Assembly (NCBI GenBank): GCA_964503965.1 | Contig: CAZDCK010000015.1 | Location: 1 to 64,000 of the forward strand | DNA length: 64,000 nucleotides | DNA from: Eutrophocola sp964503965 | Lineage (GTDB): Bacteria; Pseudomonadota; Gammaproteobacteria; Pseudomonadales; Pseudohongiellaceae | Direction of reading: 5' to 3' | In this document: positions 17,848-26,292 of the stretch, in pieces | Layout of the letters: the number at the start of each line of letters is the position of its first letter | Position numbering within the stretch: the stretch's first letter is position 1 | The notes under the pieces: model-generated | What the model was told of the DNA's origin: nothing | Databases searched by the model: none | The model's input: the letters and a program-made list of their open reading frames with translations, nothing else | Program-made: the position numbers and the translations under genes

Positions 17848-20800
17848 CTATTCATAATTGACACTGATCTGACCACGTCCGTATTGCTCCCTTAGCCGAT
17901 GCAGTAATTCATCTTCAAGGTGAACACGCCATTGTTCACCCAACAGGATACTCCCTTTTACCCCTTCCCGGGAATAATTGACCACAATGTCACAAGCTGA
18001 GCCAGCTTCAAATTGGCCATTGCTGCCATTGTTATAGTCTGAAAGAATGCCCTGCAAAATTTGCAGGGATTCTACCGGCAAATTATCCTGTTGCAAGTCA
18101 AGTGTGATATTCCGCACATAGTGCTGACGGGCTTCCTTGAACGTGGTTACCTTGCGGGCCCTGATCTGGAGTTGTCCATTTCCGCTGTATTCATCCAGAC
18201 TGACCGCCCCTTCAACCAGCACCACAATATCCTTGCTGAGTACTTCCCTGCAACTGTCATAGACCTCGCCAAAAAGAGAGACTTCGATACGGGCACTGCG
18301 ATCGTCAAGAGTGAGAATGGCGATCGTATCCCCACGCTTGCTTTTGATGATCCGCATGTCATGGATGAGCCCAATGACCAGTTGATTGCCCTTGTCCGCC
18401 TTCAGGCTGGCAATACGATTTTTGGTAATACGCCTGATCTCTGGCAAATACTCCTCAATAGGATGACCTGAAAGATATAACCCCAGGGCGTCCTTTTCCT
18501 CCTGCAGGCGACGTTGTTCACTCCAGGGCTTCACATGCTTGTAATTTCCGTAAACATCATCTGTGGTTTCTGCCGAAACGAGGTCGCCAAACATATCATC
18601 TACTCCGCTGGCCTGGGTTCGGTCATTCTGCTCAGCGGTCTTGATAGCTTCATTCATACTGGCAAGCAATACAGCCCTGTCCGCTCCAAAGGAGTCCATA
18701 GCCCCTGAGCGAATGAGCGCTTCGATTGCCCGTTTGTTGATCACAGACATGTTTACTCGGCTGCAGAAATCAAACAGGTTCGTAAAAGAACCGCTCTCCT
18801 GTCGCACGGCAATGATATTTTCTATCGGCCCTTCGCCAAGCCCCTTGATAGCGCCCAGTCCATAGATAATATTCCCGTTTTCATCCACCGTGAATGAAAA
18901 CAGCCCACTGTTAACATCGGGTGAAATCAATGGCAATTTCATCCGCCGGCACTCTTCAACCAGGATCACAATCTTGTCAGTATTCTGCATATCCGCTGAC
19001 AGGACCGCCGCCATAAAATGAGCTGGATAATAATACTTGAGCCAGGCTGTCTGGTAGGAAACCAGGGCATAGGCAGCGGAGTGGGATTTATTGAAGCCGT
19101 AATCCGCAAATTTCTCCATCAGATCAAAGATGGATTCAGCCTGCTTTGCATCAATATTGTTATTTGCGGCACCAGCAAGAAAGATTTCACGTTGCTTCTG
19201 CATTTCCTGGGGCTTTTTCTTGCCCATTGCCCGGCGCAGCATATCCGCTCCACCCAGCGTGTAATTGGCAAGTACCTGGGCAATCTGCATCACTTGTTCC
19301 TGGTAGAGAATAACCCCATAGGTATTTTGCAGGACGGGTTCAAGGTCAGGATGCGGATAACTGACGGAGCTTTTTCCATGTTTGCGGTTAATAAAGTCAT
19401 CCACCATGCCTGAGCCAAGCGGACCAGGTCTGAACAGGGCAACCAGGGCGATGATATCCTCGAAAGTACTCGGTCTGAGCCGTTTAATGAGGTCCTTCAT
19501 ACCCCGTGATTCAAGCTGGAACACCGCCGTGGTTTCCCCTTGTTCCAGCAATTTGTAAACCGCCGGATCCTCAAGCGGAATAGCATTGATATCTACAGGT
19601 TCCCTGCCGGGTTCCTGGTTGATCATTTTTACAGCCCAGTCAATGATTGTCAGGGTACGAAGCCCCAGGAAGTCAAACTTGACCAGTCCGGCACTTTCCA
19701 CATCATTTTTGTCGTACTGGGTAACCAGATTGGCGCCATTCTCATCACAGTACAGGGGAGAAAAGTCGGTTAGCCTCGTCGGGGCAATAACCACCCCACC
19801 GGCATGTTTACCCACATTCCGGATGACCCCCTCAAGCTTGAAAGCCATTTCCATGATTTCTTCGGCTTCTTCGTCCGTTGCAATCATTTCCTGGAGCTGT
19901 TTTTCCTCCTCCAGAGCCTTCTCCAGGGTCATTCCCACTTCAAACGGAACCAACTTGGACAGTTTGTCTGCCAGGGCATAGGACTTGCCCTGAACCCTGC
20001 CCACATCTCGGATAACAGCCTTGGCTGCCATGGTGCCAAAGGTAATAATCTGCGATACGGCTTCCTGTCCATACAGATCGGCGACATGCTCAATCACCCT
20101 GTCCCTGCCATCCATACAGAAGTCGACATCAAAGTCCGGCATAGAGACTCGTTCAGGGTTGAGAAAACGTTCGAAGAGCAGGTCATATTCCAACGGGTCA
20201 AGATCAGTGATTTTTAGCACATAGGCTACGAGTGAGCCTGCACCGGATCCCCTGCCTGGACCTACCGGAATATCATTATTCTTAGCCCACTGAATAAATT
20301 CCATCACGATCAAAAAATACCCGGGGAAACCCATCTGGTTGATAATATTCAGCTCAAAGTCCAGGCGTTCCTGGTAAGTCTTTCTGATTTGTAGAAACTC
20401 TGGTGAACTCGTGTCAAAAAGAGTTTCAAGACGTTCCGCCAGACCCTTTTCGCTTTCTGCGCGGAAAAACTCATCAATGGTCATTCCTTCCGGTATCGGG
20501 TAATTGGGCAGGAATGGCTTACCCAGTTCCAGTGTCAGTGAACAGCGCCGTGCAATTTCAACACTGTTTTCAAGCGTCTCCGGTATATCGCTGAAGAGTT
20601 CCTGCATTTCTTCCGCAGTGCGCAAATACTGATACTCGGAATAGTTACGTGGCCGGCGGGGATCATCCAGCGTACGCCTTTCATTGATGCACACGCGTGC
20701 TTCGTGGGCTTCAAACTCATCGGACTCAAGAAAACGGACATCGTTCGTAGCTACTACGGGGCAATCTGTCTTGCCCGCAAGGAGAACAGCACCCCGGATA

Positions 20801-21345
20801 TATTCTTCTTCACCGGGGCGTCCAGTACGATGTAATTCAAGATAGAAAGAGTCCGGGAATGTGTCCTGCCAATCCCTGAGTATAGCCTCTGCCCTCTCCA
20901 GGTCCTCATCCAGAATGGCCCTGCCGATATCACCCTTGCGTCCACCGGAAAGGGCAATTAACCCGGCGGACTTATCTTTCAGCCAGTCTCGTTTGATACA
21001 GGGGTTACCCCGATACTGCCCCTCCAGATGAGCACGGGAAATCAGCTCTGTCAGGTTTTTATAGCCTTCAAGGTTTTTTGCCAGAAGTACCATGACACTA
21101 AACTGCTCTGGATTATCGTCATCAACCACCAGAAGATCGCAGCCGCATATGGGTTTCACTCCTGCCTGATTGGCCGCGGTATAGAACTTGATGAGGGCGT
21201 AGAAATTAACATGATCCGTAACTGCCACAGCCGGCATATTCAAATCGGCTACCTTGCGTGTGAGATTTTTGACACGGACAAGCCCGTCAATAACCGAATA
21301 CTCGGAATGCACTCGCAGGTGAACAAAGCCGGCTTCTTGAGTCAT
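17848..21345 (-). CDS. dnaE: DNA polymerase III subunit alpha DnaE
   Basis: The replicative polymerase catalytic subunit. The 1165-aa length matches E. coli (1160). It has an N-terminal PHP domain (FVHLRVHSEYSVIDGL, VAVTDHVNFYAL), the polymerase active-site segment SMPDFDVDFCMDGRD near 400, then GPGRGSGAGS, the helix-hairpin-helix KSHSAAYALVSYQTAWLK region near 765-785, and a C-terminal OB fold and tau-binding region. The order rnhB-dnaE-accA is as in E. coli. Confidence 0.98.
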   Translation of the reverse strand: MTQEAGFVHLRVHSEYSVIDGLVRVKNLTRKVADLNMPAVAVTDHVNFYALIKFYTAANQAGVKPICGCDLLVVDDDNPEQFSVMVLLAKNLEGYKNLTELISRAHLEGQYRGNPCIKRDWLKDKSAGLIALSGGRKGDIGRAILDEDLERAEAILRDWQDTFPDSFYLELHRTGRPGEEEYIRGAVLLAGKTDCPVVATNDVRFLESDEFEAHEARVCINERRTLDDPRRPRNYSEYQYLRTAEEMQELFSDIPETLENSVEIARRCSLTLELGKPFLPNYPIPEGMTIDEFFRAESEKGLAERLETLFDTSSPEFLQIRKTYQERLDFELNIINQMGFPGYFLIVMEFIQWAKNNDIPVGPGRGSGAGSLVAYVLKITDLDPLEYDLLFERFLNPERVSMPDFDVDFCMDGRDRVIEHVADLYGQEAVSQIITFGTMAAKAVIRDVGRVQGKSYALADKLSKLVPFEVGMTLEKALEEEKQLQEMIATDEEAEEIMEMAFKLEGVIRNVGKHAGGVVIAPTRLTDFSPLYCDENGANLVTQYDKNDVESAGLVKFDFLGLRTLTIIDWAVKMINQEPGREPVDINAIPLEDPAVYKLLEQGETTAVFQLESRGMKDLIKRLRPSTFEDIIALVALFRPGPLGSGMVDDFINRKHGKSSVSYPHPDLEPVLQNTYGVILYQEQVMQIAQVLANYTLGGADMLRRAMGKKKPQEMQKQREIFLAGAANNNIDAKQAESIFDLMEKFADYGFNKSHSAAYALVSYQTAWLKYYYPAHFMAAVLSADMQNTDKIVILVEECRRMKLPLISPDVNSGLFSFTVDENGNIIYGLGAIKGLGEGPIENIIAVRQESGSFTNLFDFCSRVNMSVINKRAIEALIRSGAMDSFGADRAVLLASMNEAIKTAEQNDRTQASGVDDMFGDLVSAETTDDVYGNYKHVKPWSEQRRLQEEKDALGLYLSGHPIEEYLPEIRRITKNRIASLKADKGNQLVIGLIHDMRIIKSKRGDTIAILTLDDRSARIEVSLFGEVYDSCREVLSKDIVVLVEGAVSLDEYSGNGQLQIRARKVTTFKEARQHYVRNITLDLQQDNLPVESLQILQGILSDYNNGSNGQFEAGSACDIVVNYSREGVKGSILLGEQWRVHLEDELLHRLREQYGRGQISVNYE

Positions 21346-21457
21346 AGGAAACAGCGAATTTTATTGGTAAAAGGGAGCAATTTTAGGCACCAGCACCTGT
21401 CATAGTTTTAACGGTGAGTTTACCGAGATTAAGCCGGCAAGGACAGTCTGCAAAGCC

Positions 21458-22066
21458 CTACTTCAGCAGGCGGGCCACTGGAGAAAAGGATTTTCGATGA
21501 ATCAGACAAGGTCCCAGTTTTTGTAAAGCAGCCAAATGGGTTGGCGTAGGATATCCCTTGTGCTGAGCAAATCCATACCCAGGATATATTTCATCCATGG
21601 CCATCATTTCCCGATCCCGGGTTACCTTGGCAAGTATTGAAGCTGCCGCTATTGAGGCTATACGGCTATCCCCTTTGATCACCGCTTCCGACGAAAAATC
21701 CCAGTCCGGGCATCTGTTTCCATCCACGTAGACATACCCAGGAGACTCCGACAGGGCTAACGCCGCACGAGTCATGGCCAGTAGACTCGCCCTGAGGATA
21801 TTGATTGAATCTATTTCATCAACACTGGCCCTTGCTACTGCACTGGCAATTGCCACTTCCTCAATTTCCAGTGCGAGAGTATCGCGTCGTTTCGCAGATA
21901 TCTTCTTGGAATCGGCCAGGCCGGATATTGGCCTTTCTGGATCAAGGATGACAGCCGCCGCAACCACATCTCCGGCCAGGGGACCACGGCCGACTTCGTC
22001 AACACCCGCTACCAGTGTCCCCAGGTGACGCTCATCAAGAGAAAACTCAAGGGCTATTTTCTGCAT
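21458..22066 (-). CDS. rnhB: Ribonuclease HII
   Basis: RnhB removes ribonucleotides from DNA and RNA of RNA-DNA hybrids. In the 202-aa sequence the catalytic acidic pair is in GVDEVGRGPLAG (residues 22-33), with DSKKISAKRR, VYVDGNRCPD and the conserved KGDSRIASIAAASILAKVTRDR following. Its start overlaps the lpxB stop region by 13 nt, which points to coupled translation. Confidence 0.96.
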   Translation of the reverse strand: MQKIALEFSLDERHLGTLVAGVDEVGRGPLAGDVVAAAVILDPERPISGLADSKKISAKRRDTLALEIEEVAIASAVARASVDEIDSINILRASLLAMTRAALALSESPGYVYVDGNRCPDWDFSSEAVIKGDSRIASIAAASILAKVTRDREMMAMDEIYPGYGFAQHKGYPTPTHLAALQKLGPCLIHRKSFSPVARLLK

Positions 22067-23199
22067 AGATCCAGTACGGCCCGGGCAGCTGTTTCGCTGG
22101 CATTTCGACGCAGCTGTAGATGAAGTGCTTTCCAGGTCTCGGTCATAGCCACAAGATCTGGTGTATTGGTCAGTATCTTTTGGATCTCCTGGAACAGGGC
22201 TTTTGATGTCGCTGCATCCTGCAACAGCTCCGGCACAAGTGCTTTGCCGGCGAGCAGATTAGGCAGGGAAACATAGGGAGCCTTGAGCATTCGCGAAATT
22301 ATCGCATAGGACATGGCGGCCATTTTATAGGCAACAACCATCGGCTTTTTCAATAACATGCCTTCCAGGGCCGCCGTGCCTGATGCCATCAACAGACAGT
22401 CTGCTGTCGCCATAACCTGCCGGGAATTACCCGTGACTGTCATGACATGCAGATCATTAAAATCATTATCCAGCAGCCTCTGTATTTGATCCTTCCTGGC
22501 TTCTCCGGCACAGGGTATGACCAACTGTAGCTCAGGCCATTGCTGTTTGCACAAACGCGCTGTCTCAAGGAAGACAGGTCCAATTCGGGCTACTTCACCC
22601 TCCCTTGATCCAGGCATTAGTACCAGCACTTTACCATCTACAGGCAAATTCAGGGCAGCTCGTGCTGCATCTGTATCTGTGTCCAGCGGAAGTTCGTCAG
22701 CCAAGGGATGGCCGACACAGCACACCGGCACCCCCTGGTCTTGATAAAAATGCTCTTCAAAGGGAAACAGCGTAAGCATCAAATCGACTGACTGCCGGAT
22801 TTTCCGAATTCTACCTTGACGCCACGCCCACACTGACGGGCTGACATAATGAACTGTAGGGATACCCAGTCCGCGGACTTTTTTCTCAAGATCCAGGTTA
22901 AAGTCAGGCGAATCTATACCGATAAACACATCAGGTTTATCTTTTTCCATGGCATGGAAAAATTCACGACGAATGCGCAGAAGTTCTGGTAATCGTTTGA
23001 GCGGCTCTACCAGTCCCATGACAGAAAGTCGCTCCATAGGAACCCGGGAGTCAAGTCCTTCCCGGGTCATGATGTCTCCACCAATCCCGGTAAAGCGAAC
23101 GGCGGAATGACGTTGCCTGATTGCCCTCATCAGGCCAGAACCAAGGATATCTCCAGAGGTTTCACCAGCCAGAATGGCAACATGCAGAGGCTTGTCCAT
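22054..23199 (-). CDS. lpxB: Lipid-A-disaccharide synthase LpxB
   Basis: LpxB joins UDP-diacylglucosamine and lipid X to form the lipid A disaccharide at the inner membrane. The 381-aa length equals the family norm. Motifs include ILAGETSGDILGSGLMRAI at residues 10-28, GIDSPDFNLDLEKKVR, VHYVSPSVWAWRQGRIRKI, LMPGSREGEV and the C-terminal ASGTAALEGMLLKKPMVV glycosyltransferase segment. It lies 35 nt after lpxA. Confidence 0.97.
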   Translation of the reverse strand: MDKPLHVAILAGETSGDILGSGLMRAIRQRHSAVRFTGIGGDIMTREGLDSRVPMERLSVMGLVEPLKRLPELLRIRREFFHAMEKDKPDVFIGIDSPDFNLDLEKKVRGLGIPTVHYVSPSVWAWRQGRIRKIRQSVDLMLTLFPFEEHFYQDQGVPVCCVGHPLADELPLDTDTDAARAALNLPVDGKVLVLMPGSREGEVARIGPVFLETARLCKQQWPELQLVIPCAGEARKDQIQRLLDNDFNDLHVMTVTGNSRQVMATADCLLMASGTAALEGMLLKKPMVVAYKMAAMSYAIISRMLKAPYVSLPNLLAGKALVPELLQDAATSKALFQEIQKILTNTPDLVAMTETWKALHLQLRRNASETAARAVLDLCRK

Positions 23200-23234
23200 T
23201 GGCTGTCACCTGATGGCAGAAAGACAAATCACAG

Positions 23235-24005
23235 TCAGCGAATAATGCCTTTCTGTGAAGCTTTAACGGAATGAATGAGTTTATGCAGCTCACTGTAATC
23301 TTCGGCGAGAATTTCCATTTCCTTCAGAGCCTGGTCTACAGTTAATCCTTTCCTGTACAACAGTTTGTAGCCCTGACGAATTGCCTTGATAGCTTCCCTG
23401 GAAAAACCGCGACGTTCCAGCCCGGTAACATTGATTCCTTTCGCCTGGGCCGGAGTTCCCTTTACCATGACGTAGGCAGGTACATCCATATTGATATGTG
23501 TCAGCCCACCGACGAAGCTGTGAGCGCCTATTCTCAGAAACTGGTAAACGCCTGCATAACCACTGAGTATTGCCCAGTCTTCGACAATGACATGGCCACT
23601 AATGGCCGCGTTATTGGAGAAAATAGTATGATTGCCAACAATACAGTCATGGGCAACATGGGTGTAGGGCATAAACAGGTTATCAGAGCCAATGCGGGTG
23701 ACACCGCCACCTACTTCCGTTCCCCGATGCAAGGTCGCACCTTCACGTATTATGTTGTTATCCCCGATCTCCAGCCAGGTAATTTCACCATGGTATTTTT
23801 TATCGGAGGGATCTTCGCCGACAGAGGCAAACTGGAAAATACGGTTATTCTTACCTATGCGGGTATGGCTTCGAATGACCACATGGGAATCAATGACTGA
23901 ACCATCACCTATCTCTACCTCCGGCCCAATCACTGTCCATGGACCTATGGTGACATCCTTGCCAATTTTGGCAGAGGGATCGATAAGAGGCTCAGCGCCA
24001 ATCAT
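23235..24005 (-). CDS. lpxA: UDP-N-acetylglucosamine acyltransferase LpxA
   Basis: LpxA performs the first acylation of lipid A synthesis. The 256-aa sequence is a left-handed parallel beta helix of hexapeptide repeats (residues about 1-185), with the catalytic His in MPYTHVAHDCIVG, followed by a C-terminal helical region (LERRGFSREAIKAIRQGYKLLY). The ATG overlaps the fabZ stop by one base, a tight coupling seen in many gammaproteobacteria. Confidence 0.97.
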   Translation of the reverse strand: MIGAEPLIDPSAKIGKDVTIGPWTVIGPEVEIGDGSVIDSHVVIRSHTRIGKNNRIFQFASVGEDPSDKKYHGEITWLEIGDNNIIREGATLHRGTEVGGGVTRIGSDNLFMPYTHVAHDCIVGNHTIFSNNAAISGHVIVEDWAILSGYAGVYQFLRIGAHSFVGGLTHINMDVPAYVMVKGTPAQAKGINVTGLERRGFSREAIKAIRQGYKLLYRKGLTVDQALKEMEILAEDYSELHKLIHSVKASQKGIIR

Positions 24006-24442
24006 TATTCCTTCCTTTCAGCGCAGAGAATTGTCGCCTCAACAGCAGTTTTACCATCAACAGAGGCTCGACATTCAAACTTGTAAATGCCACGACGTAC
24101 GGGGCCCATTTCAGCCTCAAGGACCAGTTGATCTCCAGGCACTACTGGACGTTTGAGGCGTACCTTGTCGGCACCCACGAAATAATACAGATAGCCGTCT
24201 TTGGGTTTTTTCTCCTGGCTCTTGAAACCGAGAATACCCGCCGCCTGGGCAAGGGCTTCAATGATCATTACACCGGGCATGATCGGTTTATGGGGAAAAT
24301 GTCCCTCGAAGAACTCTTCATTAGTAGTGACATTCTTATAGGCCTTGATGCGTTTGCCGGGTTCCATTTCCAGCACCCTGTCAACCATCAGAAAAGGATA
24401 CCTCTGGGGTAGGTATTCCTTGATATCTTGTACATCCATCAT
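24005..24442 (-). CDS. fabZ: 3-hydroxyacyl-[acyl-carrier-protein] dehydratase FabZ
   Basis: FabZ dehydrates beta-hydroxyacyl-ACP in fatty acid elongation and competes with LpxA for hydroxyacyl-ACP. The hot-dog fold motif YPFLMVDRV lies near residues 15-23, the catalytic His is in FFEGHFPHKPIMPGVMIIEALAQ, and the catalytic Glu is in the last part of that segment. The start at 24442 (MMDVQDIKEYLPQ, 145 aa) is preferred over a longer frame from 24502 because AGGA lies 7 nt upstream and the usual FabZ N-terminus begins there. Confidence 0.94.
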   Translation of the reverse strand: MMDVQDIKEYLPQRYPFLMVDRVLEMEPGKRIKAYKNVTTNEEFFEGHFPHKPIMPGVMIIEALAQAAGILGFKSQEKKPKDGYLYYFVGADKVRLKRPVVPGDQLVLEAEMGPVRRGIYKFECRASVDGKTAVEATILCAERKE

Positions 24443-24529
24443 ACCGATTTCCTGCAAACTCCGATTAATGTACGGCGTACCGGCCTGGCCAGTTTGCTGC
24501 ACTGTTGATTGGCCCGACCATACCGTCGG

Positions 24530-25582
24530 TCAATTGTCCCTGTTCTGTTTTTCCAGGTGCCTGACCCGACTGTTCAGCGAATCAAGCTGTCTGAAGTGAA
24601 CAATATTCTTTTTCCATGTAGCTGTCTCAACCAGCCCCGTTCCTGACGAGTAAACGCCCTTTTCCCGGATGGAACGGTTCACCAGCGACATGGCTGTCAC
24701 TGTTACACCATCAGCTATTGTGACATGATTGATTATGCCTACAGCGCCAGCAATGATACAGTTTTTACCCAATGTAGAGCTACCAGCGATAGCACTGCAA
24801 CCACAGATGACTGAATTGGCCCCCACCTTCACATTGTGTGCAATCTGTACCTGATTATCGATTTTGACACCATCATCAATACAGGTATCTTCAAGCGCTC
24901 CCCGGTCAATGGTTGTACCTGCCCCGATTTCAACATCGTTGCCAATCTGGACGCCTCCAAGCTGGGCAATCTTGACCTGTTTCTCCCCGTCCCTAGCAAA
25001 ACCGAAACCATCACCACCAATCACCACACCTGAATGAATAATGGCACGCTCGCCCACACTGACATCAGCGTAAAAGACCACATTGGATTGCAATTGGCTG
25101 TCCGCGCCAATACTACAATGCTGGGCTATGGACGTATTTGGCCCTATGGAGACACGGTCACCTATCTCACAATCCGCCCCGATCACCACATTAGGTCCAA
25201 TGGCGACGTCCTGGCCGAGTTCAACCGAGGGGTCTATGATCGCTGAGGGGTGAACAGTGGCGGGCAAAGAATTCCCTCGGGCGAAGAGCATGCTTGCCCG
25301 GGCATAGGCCAGATACGGATTCTCAGACAACAGGACATTTACTGGACAGTCTGCCGCTGAGTCTGGTGAAACAATCACTGCTCCAGCGGAGGTTTTTTCA
25401 AGGTCGGAAAAATACCTCTGGTTATGGTAGAAACTCAGATCAGTCTGGGTTGCTGAATTGAGGGTGGCAATCCCCGATATTTGGGTCTCGGGGTTGCCTT
25501 CAAAGGTGAGTCCCAGCAGTTCTGCCAGTTGCTCCAGTGTATACCCGCTCCTGCCACTATTCTTGTCAGTCTTGTTGTCCAC
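24530..25582 (-). CDS. lpxD: UDP-3-O-acylglucosamine N-acyltransferase LpxD
   Basis: LpxD adds the second hydroxyacyl chain in lipid A synthesis. The 350-aa protein has an N-terminal uridine-binding domain (about 1-105, including YTLEQLAELLGL and FYHNQRYFSDL), hexapeptide repeats from about 108 to 300 with the catalytic His in IDNQVQIAHNVKVG, and a C-terminal helix (HFRQLDSLNSRVRHLEKQ). It lies between skp and fabZ, the canonical order. Confidence 0.96.
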   Translation of the reverse strand: MDNKTDKNSGRSGYTLEQLAELLGLTFEGNPETQISGIATLNSATQTDLSFYHNQRYFSDLEKTSAGAVIVSPDSAADCPVNVLLSENPYLAYARASMLFARGNSLPATVHPSAIIDPSVELGQDVAIGPNVVIGADCEIGDRVSIGPNTSIAQHCSIGADSQLQSNVVFYADVSVGERAIIHSGVVIGGDGFGFARDGEKQVKIAQLGGVQIGNDVEIGAGTTIDRGALEDTCIDDGVKIDNQVQIAHNVKVGANSVICGCSAIAGSSTLGKNCIIAGAVGIINHVTIADGVTVTAMSLVNRSIREKGVYSSGTGLVETATWKKNIVHFRQLDSLNSRVRHLEKQNRDN

Positions 25583-25611
25583 TGGGATCCGCCACAGTAG
25601 CCCGAAGTAGC

Positions 25612-26127
25612 TTACTGCTGATTCAGTTTTTCTGTAACCCGGGCGGTAATGTCATAGGCGCTCTTGAAATGCAGTGCAACTTCAGAACGAAATACAATAT
25701 CGTAATCTTCTTCTTCTACTATTTCACTGATGGCCTGTACCAGGTTTGGAGCATAGGTCTGCTGGAACTGCTGACGACGCTCCTGAATCAGCGTCTGGAT
25801 TTTCTGAACAAGAAACTGGTACTGATTCTGAAGTTCCTGTAGTTCTCCGACGATGCGACGCTGTTCTGATTCACTCATCACTTCTGCATCCTGCTGCAAC
25901 TGGTCTTGCAGGGCCTGGGCCTGTTCTGCAAGGTTCCTGACCTTTTCCTGATCCTGGGATGTTTCCTGCTGAAGTTCTTCATCAACGCCTTTCGCGACTT
26001 CGGAATTGAGCAGTGCTGTAGCCATATCCAGTACAGCAATCTTGAGCCCTCCATCCTGGGCATACACAGAGCCTGTTCCCAGGATTAACGCTGAGGCAAC
26101 TACCAAACAACCAAAAATCTTTTTCAC
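25612..26127 (-). CDS. skp: Periplasmic chaperone Skp/OmpH
   Basis: Skp is a trimeric chaperone that holds unfolded outer-membrane proteins on their way to BamA. The 171-aa precursor has a signal peptide (KKIFGCLVVASALILGTGSVYAQ, cleaved near residue 24), then a predicted long coiled-coil arm rich in Gln and Glu (about 50-130) and the C-terminal VAEEEDYDIVF-type segment seen in OmpH proteins. It is downstream of bamA across a 165-nt gap. Confidence 0.92.
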   Translation of the reverse strand: MKKIFGCLVVASALILGTGSVYAQDGGLKIAVLDMATALLNSEVAKGVDEELQQETSQDQEKVRNLAEQAQALQDQLQQDAEVMSESEQRRIVGELQELQNQYQFLVQKIQTLIQERRQQFQQTYAPNLVQAISEIVEEEDYDIVFRSEVALHFKSAYDITARVTEKLNQQ

Positions 26128-26292
26128 ATGTTTCTCCAGTTATTTTCTATTTATCGACTACCGGAATTAGACAGCCTATGGCCCTGTTTCATTCCCCTGA
26201 TTTAGCAAACCCGGGGCAGATGCCGGAATAGCGGCGTATTCTACCCGGTTTTTTTACCTACTTCGAATCTTTCCTGGGGCCCGGCAATTCGC